From: Thermomonas fusca DSM 15424
Lineage (GTDB): Bacteria > Pseudomonadota > Gammaproteobacteria > Xanthomonadales > Xanthomonadaceae
DNA: 64,000 bases
Reading direction: 5' to 3'
Assembly: GCF_000423885.1 (NCBI RefSeq)
Contig: NZ_AUIV01000006.1
Coordinates: forward strand, 1 to 64,000
Of this stretch, positions 1 to 8,263 are shown in pieces (position 1 is the stretch's first letter; each line of letters begins with the position of its first letter). Position numbers and translations under genes: made by a program. The notes beneath the pieces were generated by a model that was not told the origin of the DNA, did not search any database, and was given only the letters and a program-made list of their open reading frames with translations.

Positions 1-309
1 GTGATCCTTCATTCGGATCGTGGCAGCCAGTTCCGGAGCGGCGATTACCTGCGTTACTTGGCGACCAACGCGTTGGTGTGCTCGATGAGCGCGGTGGGGC
101 ATTGCGGTGACAACGCAGCCTGCGAAGGCTTCTTCGGCCTGCTCAAGCGCGAGCGCGTTTACCGCATGACGTATCCGACACTCGATGCTGCAAGGTCCGA
201 TGTGTTCGAATACATCGAGCGATTCCACAACCCGAGGATGCGACGTAGGGTCGCCAGGCAGGATCAGAAGTTCTCAGCTCTTTCACAACCGTCCGTGATT
301 TCGGGGTAG
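1..309 (+). mobile_element. IS3-family transposase OrfB, 3' part
   Basis: This is the C-terminal part of a DDE integrase-type transposase; the gene continues off the left edge. Visible hallmarks are the HSDRGSQF strand with the second catalytic Asp at the start and, about 35 residues on, NAACEGFFGLLKRE, where the E of CEGFF/LLKRE marks the last catalytic acid of the IS3 group (usually N..ES/EG..FFxxLK). The tail reads IERFHNPRMRRR instead of the usual RxHxxLGY ending, and the frame closes at TAG 307-309. The frame then runs straight into hsdR sequence, so the element end lies close to this stop. I cannot see the left end or the inverted repeats. Confidence 0.85.
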
Positions 310-654
310 AACCCGATCAAGCTTGCGAAGGAAATCAACGCCGCAAAGCCGCCAGAGGGGCTGACCGAAGAGGAATTCGCCTTCTACCAGGCACTGTGCG
401 AGAACGAATCAGCGGTGCGGGAGATGGGACATCCGGTCCTGCGGGCACTGGCCCAGGAGCTCACGGACAAGCTCAGGCGCTCGGCGACCATCGACTGGCA
501 GAACAGGCCCTCCGCCCGAGCCAAGATGTTGGCGATGGTTAAAGTGCTTCTGGCAAAACACAAGTATCCACCGGATGCACAGCCTGGAGCTACTGAAAAG
601 GTAATCCTACAGGCTGAGCTTCTAGCTGACTCGTGGTCGACAACGCAGCAATAG
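310..654 (+). pseudogene. hsdR: Type I restriction subunit HsdR, 3' remnant
   Basis: Immediately after the transposase stop, the same frame encodes the C-terminal (DUF3387-type) helical domain of the type I restriction ATPase/endonuclease HsdR. Recognisable strings are LTEEEFAFYQALCENESAVREMG, split here as TEEEFAFYQAL and ENESAVREMG, then RRSATIDWQ, LAKHKYPPD and QAELLADSW near the end. These match the family's usual endings (FYDALAENESAVREMG, VDWQ, KYPPD, QAE.LADEW) as I know them. About 115 residues of a roughly 1000-residue protein remain, with no start codon of its own, so the gene was broken by the insertion sequence to the left. Whether hsdM and hsdS survive beyond the window cannot be seen. 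Confidence 0.8.
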
Positions 655-756
655 CACGTCAATGGCAATGAGCTGGTTTGAACAATCCGCTCGCTGGTGC
701 GGTTCGTTCGAAGTGGAGGCAGCGCACATGGCGAATCGAGAGGAAGAAGATCAATC

Positions 757-1281
757 ATGCTGACCAAGCCGACGCTGCATGAGGTCACACACGGCGCCCG
801 CGGCATGCTGCGAGGGATAGAAGCCGCACTAAGTGCCGAGTGCATGATGTCGGTAGTGACGCTCTGTTACGCCACTATTGATGCAGTTTCTGCGTTGTCT
901 CGTCCTGAAAATCAGCGTGACACGAGCCGCGCAACCTTCGTTGAATGGACTAACCGCTACTTCCTTCCGGCGCCAGGGCTAGACTGCGCCGCCATCGAGC
1001 TGTACGGAGCAAGGTGTGGAGTGCTACATACATATCGCCCCGAGTCAGGCCTAAGCGCAGCAGGTGACGCCCGTCCAATCTTCTATCAGTGGAAAGACGG
1101 TCCACCGGCCTCCCACGAACGCAAGTTGCCTGCCAATGCTGTCGTCGTCGATGTCGAGTCTCTTGTCCAGGCTGTTCGCACAGGGGTCGAAAAGTTCGCC
1201 GCCGAGGAGCAAGCCAACCCCCAACTATCTGCGCGGGTCGCGCACCATATGCGCGATCTACTCTGCTACGTGCCGAGTTGA
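757..1281 (+). CDS. Hypothetical protein with HEPN-like RX4H motif
   Basis: A 174-residue protein of unknown function. The start at 757 is chosen because a GGAAGAAG ribosome-binding site lies just upstream; an upstream GTG at 697 has none. The predicted fold looks mostly helical. Residues 86-91 read RCGVLH, an R-X4-H pattern like the active site of HEPN ribonucleases, inside a helix-like ELYGARCGVLHTY stretch. That is only suggestive. It lies between the hsdR remnant and a PIN-nuclease cassette, on DNA of lower GC than the rest of the window, which supports a defence-island origin. It could equally be a non-catalytic HEPN-like helper or an unrelated cargo protein. Confidence 0.5.
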   Translation: MLTKPTLHEVTHGARGMLRGIEAALSAECMMSVVTLCYATIDAVSALSRPENQRDTSRATFVEWTNRYFLPAPGLDCAAIELYGARCGVLHTYRPESGLSAAGDARPIFYQWKDGPPASHERKLPANAVVVDVESLVQAVRTGVEKFAAEEQANPQLSARVAHHMRDLLCYVPS

Positions 1282-1289
1282 CTGCGCGA

Positions 1290-1835
1290 CTACAGCAGCC
1301 CGGTGCCGGGGAGCCCGAGACCAGGTCGAGAAATTGCGACAGGATGAAGGTCCGGAACAGGGTAGTGACTAGCAACCTTCGTCATCGCCATCTCTCTGCG
1401 CTCCACCTTCACCGACTTGTTCTCCGAGTCCAGAGTGACCAGGACATCCGCCTTAATCAGCATTGCGGAGACAACGTGAATGGCGTCCGGCGTAGTCAAG
1501 ATGTAAGGCTCACCCGCGCCGTTCTTTTCCCTGCCGTAACAGTGATTCCGAAGGCGGGCCGCTTGTCGGGCGACGCCATCACTCACTGCGATCGTCTGGA
1601 AATTGCTACGTTGAATCATCGACTCGAATCGCTCGCGGGCCCCATCGGCCAAAGGCATCGACAACACTTCGGCAATACCAATAGTCGAAGTTGCTAGAAC
1701 AATCTGATTGCGATCAAACGCTCCGGCTTGAGACAACAGCGCATCGTAGACGCCGTCGCCGTGGGTCCTTTCCTCTTTGAGCAGTGCGATAAACGCCGAG
1801 CTGTCCCAATAGACGACCGTAGCTTTACCACTCAT
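1290..1835 (-). CDS. PIN-domain ribonuclease, VapC-like toxin
   Basis: A 181-residue PIN-fold protein, the family of Mg-dependent RNases that includes VapC toxins. The acidic active-site residues are in the expected order: Asp11 in YWDSSAF, a Glu in GIAEVLS, the Asp of TPDAIH and the Asp of VTLDSEN. The ATG at 1835 was preferred to an in-frame GTG at 1865 because the protein then begins right before the first PIN strand. It overlaps the 3' end of the upstream 277-aa gene by 11 bases, so the two are translationally coupled, as in toxin-antitoxin pairs. It is longer than most VapC proteins (about 130-150 aa), with a C-terminal extension rich in Pro/Gly. RNA targets are unknown. Confidence 0.75.
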   Translation of the reverse strand: MSGKATVVYWDSSAFIALLKEERTHGDGVYDALLSQAGAFDRNQIVLATSTIGIAEVLSMPLADGARERFESMIQRSNFQTIAVSDGVARQAARLRNHCYGREKNGAGEPYILTTPDAIHVVSAMLIKADVLVTLDSENKSVKVERREMAMTKVASHYPVPDLHPVAISRPGLGLPGTGLL

Positions 1836-2658
1836 TACGCAGCTCCCGGACGAACTCCGCCGCACTCAATTCGCCAGTGGCCCCTGGCGCACTGCCTGCA
1901 AGCTCACTTAGCGACGGTAGCTCACTGTCGAGAGGATGAATCTCAATGTGACGGACTCGAACCTCGTGCGGCCAAAGGTCATCTTCGTACGATTTGAGCT
2001 CGCCCTCGACCGTGGCGTTGTGCTCGACAGATGCGGCAGCCTGGTTGAGCAATTCGAGTGGAAAAACGCACTTGATCTCAACACCGCCGACCGGAGGCAC
2101 AATCTTGAAGTAGGGTTGTTTTCCTACTCCCGAATACCTCTTGACCACACCCTTGATCGCTCCAAACTCCCGGCGCACATCAGGCAAAGCGTCGTCTAGC
2201 GCCTTTGCGACAACGTCATCAAGCAAGATCGGGTCAAATCCGGGGCCGTCAATCCAAAGACGCTCGAAGCGTTCACCGACCCCGGCAACCAGTTTCCGCA
2301 AGTGACCCACAAGGCGGGCGCGGTCGGAATCGACGCGTGCGGTGCGGTTTCGAACCTGACTCAGGAAGGTCACGAAAGACTCCGCGACGCGCCCTGCATG
2401 TTGGCCCTTGTCGGCCAGCGAGATAGGCAACACACCCACCATCGCGGGGCTGTTGTGGCTCAACTCCGAGACAACAAAATCAACTGCGGGCGAGCCGTCT
2501 CGGGAGACGATACTTCCAGTCTCAGCGAGCGCTGCTTTGAACGCTGCGAGCTTTTCGATGAAGGCCCCTAAGCGCACATCGCCGCCGAGTTCCTCAACGC
2601 CTTCCATATGGAGGCGCAGAACTCGAGGTCCGGCATGCTTGTCGCTGGGGCGCGTCAT
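1825..2658 (-). CDS. Hypothetical protein, putative antitoxin partner of PIN protein
   Basis: A 277-residue protein I do not recognise as a named family. It begins at ATG 2658 and its stop lies inside the start of the PIN gene (11-base overlap). The N-terminal two thirds look like a mixed alpha/beta domain (LRLHMEGVEELGGDVRLG, then an amphipathic helix, then VDFVVSELSHNSP). The last residues, LSAAEFVRELRNEW, form a short amphipathic helix after a Pro/Gly/Ala linker, the sort of tail by which small antitoxins wrap a PIN toxin. It lacks the short AbrB or RHH domain of classical VapB proteins, and at 277 aa it is much larger than they are. The antitoxin role is inferred from position and overlap only. 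Confidence 0.5.
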   Translation of the reverse strand: MTRPSDKHAGPRVLRLHMEGVEELGGDVRLGAFIEKLAAFKAALAETGSIVSRDGSPAVDFVVSELSHNSPAMVGVLPISLADKGQHAGRVAESFVTFLSQVRNRTARVDSDRARLVGHLRKLVAGVGERFERLWIDGPGFDPILLDDVVAKALDDALPDVRREFGAIKGVVKRYSGVGKQPYFKIVPPVGGVEIKCVFPLELLNQAAASVEHNATVEGELKSYEDDLWPHEVRVRHIEIHPLDSELPSLSELAGSAPGATGELSAAEFVRELRNEW

Positions 2659-3214
2659 GGCGGCATCTTAATGCTGTTCGGAGGAAAATCCTCGCATATC
2701 CCCGCCCATAGGATGAGACGGCGGAAAATGGCGGCTGAACGGTAGGTTGCGGCATGGAATTTCTGGAGCGAATCCTCGCCCACTAGGAGTCCGGTATGAG
2801 TCGCCTGTCTCATGGGGTCTGGATCTTGACCTCTGCTTGGATTTTTCGGGATTTACGTTGGAGCCTTTAGTCCCTCACGAATTACCACATTGGTGTGCGT
2901 CCAGTGGGGGGCGCCTACCTAGCTTTCGGCCAGGTACAGACGCGCGCGCAGTGATTCTGGTCCTTAAGGCAACGGGCTGCAGCGGCGTTGCAGGCATCGG
3001 ACGCACCCCTTACCGAAGGATTCTCGGGCGGCATCAAGGCTAATGTCGCAAGATTTGGGGGGTTTAGACGCGCCCGCGCGCGGCTCACTGCGCTAGCATC
3101 TAGGCGCGATGGGGCAAGGCTAGGGAGGGACTCTTCGGCCAAGAGCCCTTGCCTATCAATCAAGTGGCGGCGTGGTCTTCCTGAACAAAATATGCAGCCG
3201 TCATAAATTGCTGC
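2659..3214. other. Non-coding tail of the island, no gene recognised
   Basis: About 550 bases between the putative antitoxin start and the truncated radical SAM gene. Short frames on both strands (for example 2988-3206 plus and 2915-3163 minus) have no ribosome-binding site or domain. The 3' half is GC-rich and has inverted repeats, including CTCTT-CGGCC-AAGAG at 3131-3145 enclosed by GGCAAGG (3113-3119) and CCTTGCC (3147-3153). It may be the end of the inserted element or an unrecognised structured RNA. No integrase, tRNA or clear attachment repeat is visible. Confidence 0.5.
3113..3153. repeat. Nested inverted repeat near the island junction
   Basis: Outer arms GGCAAGG/CCTTGCC and inner arms CTCTT/AAGAG around a CGGCC loop make a stable stem-loop about 60 bases before homology to the radical SAM gene begins. 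No T-tract follows it on the plus strand, so it is not an obvious intrinsic terminator. It could be an element-end structure or part of a small RNA. Confidence 0.4.
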
Positions 3215-4048
3215 TGCGTTTACTGCTTCGCGCGGCCCTCACACGCTTACCTGGATCTGTCGCCGGGGCTGGATTTCGAGACCAGGCTGTTTGCCAAGAC
3301 CAATGCCGCGGAATTGCTGCGCGCCGAACTTGCCAGGCCCGGCTACGTGCCGGCACCCATCGCGCTGGGGATCAATACCGATGGCTGGCAGCCGCTGGAG
3401 CGCGCGCATGGCATCAGCCGCGCTTGCCTGGAGGTGCTGCTGGAGGCGCGCCACCCGCTCAGCATCGTCAGCAAGGGCAGCGCGCTGCTGCGCGACCTCG
3501 ACCTGCTGGCCGAACTGGCCACCCAAGGGTTGGTCAACGTGCATGTTTCGATCACCACCCTCGACAACGCGCTGTCGGCCAAGCTTGAGCCGCGCGCTGC
3601 CGCCCCGCACACGCGGCTGAAGCTGGTGGCAGCGCTGCGCGAGGCCGGCGTGCCGGTGGGCGTGCTGGTGGCGCCGGTGATTCCGGCGATCACCGACGAA
3701 TATCTGGAGCGCATCCTCGAAGCCGCGCGCGCGGCCGGCGCGCAGTCCGCCGGCTACGTGCTGCTGCGGCTGCCGCATGAGCTGAAGGAGATTTGGCGCG
3801 AATGGCTGCAGCTGCACTATCCGGATCGCGCCGCGCACGTGATGAGCCTGGTCCGGCAGATGCGCGGCGGCAAGGATTACGACAGCGCGTTCGGCACCCG
3901 CATGCGCGGCCAGGGGCCGTTTGCCGAGCTGGTGGCGATGCGCTTCGCGAAGACGCGCCGGCGGCTGGGCTATGGCCAGCTGCCGGCGTTGCGCACGGAT
4001 CTGTTCGTGCCACCGCGCAAGCCATCGCCGCAGGGAGAGCTGTTCTGA
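3215..4048 (+). pseudogene. PA0069-family radical SAM protein, 5'-truncated
   Basis: In-frame sequence from about 3215 reads CVYCFARPSHAYLDLSPG, the region just after the first cysteine of the CxxxCxxC iron-sulfur motif in SplB/PA0069-type radical SAM enzymes, and continues with normal family sequence to the end (FETRLFAKTN, LGINTDGWQPLE, GQLPAL..LF). Full-length homologues have roughly 100 more N-terminal residues, including the GCxHxCxYC start of the motif. Here the upstream DNA is the island tail, and an in-frame TGA lies at 3182-3184. The first usable start (TTG 3314) is after the cluster motif, so any product would lack the SAM/4Fe-4S site. The gene was most likely cut by insertion of the element to the left. 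Confidence 0.85.
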
Positions 4049-4084
4049 TCGACGCCGCTTTCGCGGGCAGCGTGATCGAATGCC

Positions 4085-4948
4085 TCAGCGTGTCGGCAGC
4101 GGAATCCGCTCGGCGTCGTCGCCGGGGATCAGTCCGAACGCGCCGCTGTCCCAGTCGGATTTCGCCTGCTCGATGCGTTCCTTCGAACTGGACACGAAGT
4201 TCCACCACATATGGCGCGGCGCATCCAGCGGCTCGCCGCCGAACAGCATCGCCTTGAGCGGCGTCTTCGCGCGCAGCACGTGGCGCGCGCCCGGGTCGAG
4301 CACGACCAAATGTTTTTCCGGGATATCCGCGCCGTCCAGCTGCGCCTGCCCTTCCAGCACGTAGAGCGCGCGCTCCTGCGCTTCCGCTGCGATCGGCAGC
4401 TCGGCGTCAGGCGCCAGATCGACCGCGACGTTGAAGGTGTCGGCGAACACCCGCACCGGCGATTCCATGCCGAAACCGCGCCCGGCGATCACCCGCAGCT
4501 GCGCGCCGGCATGTTCTCGGCGCGGCAGGCTGGCGGCGGCGTGGTGGTGGAACGACGGCGTGGTTTCCTCGTCCGGCTGCGGCAGCGCCACCCAGGTCTG
4601 CATGCCGTGCAGGTCGTGGCCGGCCGCGCGTGGACCCAGCGGAGTGCGTTCGGAGTGGGCGATGCCGCGGCCTGCGGTCATCCAGTTGACGTCGCCGGGC
4701 AGGATGTCCTGCACGCTGCCCAGGGTGTCGCGGTGGCGCAGCGCGCCGCCCCACAGGTAGGTGACGGTGGCCAGGCCGATGTGCGGGTGCGGGCGCACGT
4801 CGATGCCGCGGCCGGGCTCGAACAGCGCCGGGCCCATGTGATCGACGAACACGAACGGGCCGACGCTGCGCGCCTGCAGGCTGGGCGCGGCGCGGCGGAC
4901 TTCGAGCCCGCCGATGTCGTGGCTGCGCGGGGCGATCACGATGGTCAT
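4085..4948 (-). CDS. Pirin family protein
   Basis: A 287-residue bicupin of the pirin family, some members of which have quercetin dioxygenase activity and some of which act in redox-linked regulation; the substrate here is unknown. The metal site is intact: His54 and His56 in RPHPHIGLATVTYL, and His98 and Glu100 in GIAHSERTP, the expected 3-His/1-Glu set in the N-terminal cupin. The C-terminal cupin (about 165-280) ends in MWWNFVSS, as in the family. Length is typical. It lies 25 bases downstream of the SLC13 permease gene on the same strand, so the two are probably co-transcribed. Confidence 0.9.
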   Translation of the reverse strand: MTIVIAPRSHDIGGLEVRRAAPSLQARSVGPFVFVDHMGPALFEPGRGIDVRPHPHIGLATVTYLWGGALRHRDTLGSVQDILPGDVNWMTAGRGIAHSERTPLGPRAAGHDLHGMQTWVALPQPDEETTPSFHHHAAASLPRREHAGAQLRVIAGRGFGMESPVRVFADTFNVAVDLAPDAELPIAAEAQERALYVLEGQAQLDGADIPEKHLVVLDPGARHVLRAKTPLKAMLFGGEPLDAPRHMWWNFVSSSKERIEQAKSDWDSGAFGLIPGDDAERIPLPTR

Positions 4949-4973
4949 GGCGTCCTCCCTGTAGGCGAAACGG

Positions 4974-6788
4974 TCAACCGAAGCTCGGCAGCAGCGGCCC
5001 GCCCATCCACAGCCAGCGCGCCATCCACGCGCTGACCAGCGCGACCAGCACGGTCAGCGGCAGCCCTACGCGCAGGAAGTCGCCGAAACGGTACTGGCCG
5101 GGGCGCAGGATCAGCAGGTTGCCGTGGTGGCCGATGGGGGTCAGGAACGCCACCACCGCGCCCAGTGCGGTGCACACCACGAACGGCGCCGGCGGCAGGT
5201 CCAGCACCTGCGCGGTGGCGATCGAGATCGGCCCCAGCAGCGCGGTGGTGGCGGCATCGCTCATCACCTGGGTCAGCAGCGCGGCCAGCGAGAACATCAC
5301 CAGCAGGATGGCCAACGGCGGCCAGTGTTCGATGAAGTGCGACAGCCACTGCGCCAGCAGCGCGGCGGTGCCGGTCTGCTCCATCGCGATGCCCAGCGGG
5401 ATGACCCCGGCGATCATCACGAAGATGCGGACGTCGATGCCGCGATAGGCCTGTTCCACATCGACGCAGCGGGTGGCGACCATGGCCACGGCGCCGGCCA
5501 GGAAAGCCATCGGTGGCGACAGCCATTCGGTGGCCGCGGCCAGCACGGTCAGGGCGAGGATGGCCAGCGCCAGCGGCGCGCGCAGGCGGCGTTTGGCTTC
5601 GCCGGCGAACGGTACCAGCATCAGGAAGCCGTGGTGCGCGGCCAGCTCGGTGAAGCGCGCCTGCTGGCCCCACAGCACCAGCAGGTCGCCCTCGCGCAGG
5701 CGCGCGTCGGACAGGCGGTCGGCCATCTGCTCGCCGCGCCGCCACAGCCCGGCGATCACGGTGTGGAACTGGCGGGCGAAATCCAGCTCGCGGATGCTGC
5801 GGCCGATGAACTCCGAGCCCGGCGCCACCACCGCCTGCACCAGCTGCGGCCGGCCTTCGCCGGCGGCAAAGCTGCCGAAGCGGGCGATCGCGTTCATGTC
5901 CAGGCCGCTGTCATCGTGCAGCGACATCAGTTCGTCGGCGGCCGCTTCCACCAGCAGCACGTCGCCGCCCAGCAGCGGGCTGCCGGGGCCAAGGTCGTCG
6001 CGGCGTTCGCCGTCGCGCAGCCAGCCGATCAGACGGAAGCGCTGGCCCAGCGCCTTTTGCAGGTCGGCCAGCGGGCGCGTGCACCAGTGGCCGTCCTTCA
6101 TCACCAGCAGCTCGGTGCGGTAGCGATCCAGGCGCAGGTAGTCGTCTTCGTTCTGCTCGCCGCTGCGCTTGGGCAGCAGCCAGCGGGTCAGCAGCATGTA
6201 GGCGGTGCCCACCAGCACCAGCGCCACGCCGATCGGGGTGATCGAGAAGATCCCCAGCCCTTCCGCGCCGGCGCGCTCCAGCATGTCGTTGGCCAACAGG
6301 AACGCCGGTGCGCTGAACAGGGTCAGGGTGGTGCCCAGCGAGGCCGCAAGCGACATCGGCATCAGCAGCCGCGAGGCCGGCAGGCGGCGGTTGCGCGCGT
6401 GCCGCAGCAGCAGCGGCAGCATCATCGCGGTGACCATCACGTGGTGGGTGAACGAGGCCAGCAGCGCCACCAGCGGCATCACCACCGCGATGGTGCGCCA
6501 CTCGTGTTCGCCGGAGGCGCGCTCCACCCAACTGCCAAGGCGCTCGCTGATGCCGGTGGCGCCCAGTGCGCCGGAGATCACGAACACCGCGGCGACGATG
6601 ATCGCCGGCTCGCTGGAGAAGCCCGACAGCGCCTGCTTGCCGTCCAGCACCCCCGTCAGCACCAGCGCCAGCACGATCAGCATGGCGGTCACGTCGACCC
6701 GCAGCCGTTCGCTGATGAACAGGTACAGGCCGCCGGCCAGGATCAGGCCGAAGGCGAGTTGGGGCCACAGGTGGGGATCAAGCTGCAT
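4974..6788 (-). CDS. SLC13-family permease with two RCK_C domains
   Basis: A 604-residue inner-membrane carrier of the DASS/ArsB-like ion transporter superfamily. Transmembrane segments occupy about residues 8-200 and 400-600. Between them are two TrkA-C (RCK_C) regulatory domains, around 230-300 (LGQRFRLIGWLRDG) and 310-385 (VVAPGSEFIGRSIRELDF). This is the usual layout of bacterial SLC13 permeases, often annotated as anion (sulfate or carboxylate) symporters; the substrate cannot be told from sequence. It begins at ATG 6788 and precedes the pirin gene. Confidence 0.88.
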   Translation of the reverse strand: MQLDPHLWPQLAFGLILAGGLYLFISERLRVDVTAMLIVLALVLTGVLDGKQALSGFSSEPAIIVAAVFVISGALGATGISERLGSWVERASGEHEWRTIAVVMPLVALLASFTHHVMVTAMMLPLLLRHARNRRLPASRLLMPMSLAASLGTTLTLFSAPAFLLANDMLERAGAEGLGIFSITPIGVALVLVGTAYMLLTRWLLPKRSGEQNEDDYLRLDRYRTELLVMKDGHWCTRPLADLQKALGQRFRLIGWLRDGERRDDLGPGSPLLGGDVLLVEAAADELMSLHDDSGLDMNAIARFGSFAAGEGRPQLVQAVVAPGSEFIGRSIRELDFARQFHTVIAGLWRRGEQMADRLSDARLREGDLLVLWGQQARFTELAAHHGFLMLVPFAGEAKRRLRAPLALAILALTVLAAATEWLSPPMAFLAGAVAMVATRCVDVEQAYRGIDVRIFVMIAGVIPLGIAMEQTGTAALLAQWLSHFIEHWPPLAILLVMFSLAALLTQVMSDAATTALLGPISIATAQVLDLPPAPFVVCTALGAVVAFLTPIGHHGNLLILRPGQYRFGDFLRVGLPLTVLVALVSAWMARWLWMGGPLLPSFG

Positions 6789-6886
6789 GGGCGCATTCTG
6801 CCGAAATCGCGGGGTGTTGCCGCATCACGGCGCGGAATGACGAACGCAGCAAGCGTTCTGGGCGGGCGCCGGCCCGCCCCGGCCGC

Positions 6887-7909
6887 TCAGGCTGCGCCGG
6901 CGTCGTGGCTGCGGTGGTAGGACACCGCAGCTTCCACTTCCGCCTTCGAGCCCAGGAACACCGGCACCCGCATGTGCAACCCGTTGGGCTGCACTTCCAG
7001 CATGCGCTGGCGGCCGGTGCTGGCGGCGCCGCCGGCCTGTTCCACCAGCAGGCTCATCGGGTTGGCCTCGTACATCAGCCGCAGCTTGCCGCCCTTGGGC
7101 GCGCACTTGCTGTCCAGCGGGTAGCTGAAGATGCCGCCGCGGGTGAGGATGCGATGCACGTCGGCCACCATCGAGGCGATCCAGCGCATGTTGAAGTCCT
7201 TGCCGCGCGGGCCGTCCTTGCCGGCCAGCAGGTCGCCGACGTAGCGCTGCATCGGCGCTTCCCAGAAGCGCTGGTTGGAGGCGTTGACCGCGAACTCCTT
7301 CGTCTCCTCCGGGATGCGCATGCCGCGGGTGGTCAGGATGAAGCTGCCGACCTCGCGGTCGAGGGTGAAGGCGTGGGTACCGTGGCCGACGGTCAGCACC
7401 AGCGTGGTCTGCGGGCCGTACACGCAATAGCCGGCCGCGACCTGCTCGGTGCCCGGCTGCAGGTAGTGTTCGTCGGCGGGCGTGGTCACGCCCTCGGGGC
7501 AGCGCAGCACCGAGAAGATGGTGCCCACCGAGACGTTGACGTCGATGTTGGAGCTGCCGTCCAGCGGATCGAACAGCAGCAGGTAGTTGCCGCGCGGATA
7601 CACGTCCGGGATCGGCATGCTGTGGTCCATCTCCTCGGACGCAAGGCCGGCGAGGTGGCCGCCCCATGCGTTGGCTTCCAGCAGCACGTCGTTGGCGATC
7701 ACGTCGAGCTTCTTCTGCGCCTCGCCCTGGATGTTGCCGGTGCCGGCCTCGCCCAGGACGCCGCCCAGCGCACCCTTGCCCACCGCGATGGAAATGGTCT
7801 TGCAGGCGCGCGCCACCACTTCCACCAGCAGGCGCAGTTCCGCATTGACGCGGCCCGCGCGCTGTTCCTCGATCAGGAAACGGGTCAGGGAGATGTGGGG
7901 ATGCGACAT
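6887..7909 (-). CDS. fbp: Class I fructose-1,6-bisphosphatase
   Basis: A 340-residue gluconeogenic enzyme hydrolysing fructose 1,6-bisphosphate to fructose 6-phosphate in the cytosol. The metal- and phosphate-binding signature DPLDGSSN is at residues 114-121, the acidic loop SEEMDHS is near 91, and the end is well conserved (PMSLLVEQAGG). The ATG at 7909 was preferred to upstream in-frame starts because MSHPHISLTRFL is the usual family N-terminus. It stands alone on the minus strand, 97 bases upstream of the SLC13 gene in the direction of transcription. Confidence 0.96.
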   Translation of the reverse strand: MSHPHISLTRFLIEEQRAGRVNAELRLLVEVVARACKTISIAVGKGALGGVLGEAGTGNIQGEAQKKLDVIANDVLLEANAWGGHLAGLASEEMDHSMPIPDVYPRGNYLLLFDPLDGSSNIDVNVSVGTIFSVLRCPEGVTTPADEHYLQPGTEQVAAGYCVYGPQTTLVLTVGHGTHAFTLDREVGSFILTTRGMRIPEETKEFAVNASNQRFWEAPMQRYVGDLLAGKDGPRGKDFNMRWIASMVADVHRILTRGGIFSYPLDSKCAPKGGKLRLMYEANPMSLLVEQAGGAASTGRQRMLEVQPNGLHMRVPVFLGSKAEVEAAVSYHRSHDAGAA

Positions 7910-8021
7910 TGCGGCGCCCTTGTGCGAAGACAGGCGCGTATTGTCGCCGAAGTCGGCGCGCGGCCGGCATGACCGCGGCCCGGAAGCCGGAAGAGCCGCG
8001 GGTCGCATCGTGCCTGCGGCC

Positions 8022-8195
8022 TCAGGTGACCTTCTTGAAGATCGTCACGCCCAGCACGAACAGCACCACCGCAATGATGATCGCGGCCCAGAACAGGAAC
8101 TTGGCGATGCCGAACGCGCCGCCGGCGATGCCGCCGAAACCGAGCGCGCCGGCGACCAGGCCGATCACGGCGAAAATCAGGGCCCACTTGAGCAT
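8022..8195 (-). CDS. DUF1328 (YtjA) small membrane protein
   Basis: A 57-residue protein beginning MLKWALIFAVIGLVAG and ending TIFKKVT. It has two hydrophobic segments separated by a glycine-rich turn (GFGGIAGGAFGIAK), the exact architecture of the DUF1328/YtjA family of tiny inner-membrane proteins. Function is unknown; the family is often stress-responsive. It sits by itself between phhA and fbp, all on the minus strand. Confidence 0.9.
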   Translation of the reverse strand: MLKWALIFAVIGLVAGALGFGGIAGGAFGIAKFLFWAAIIIAVVLFVLGVTIFKKVT

Positions 8196-8263
8196 GGCGT
8201 TGACTCCGGTGCGGGGAACACCGGGTCAACATGGCGGCGCTGGCGTGCAGCCGCCGTGAACGC

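Noticed and set aside
2915..3206. Short ORFs on both strands in the island tail
   Set aside because: No ribosome-binding site or domain; they mirror each other over an inverted-repeat-rich stretch.
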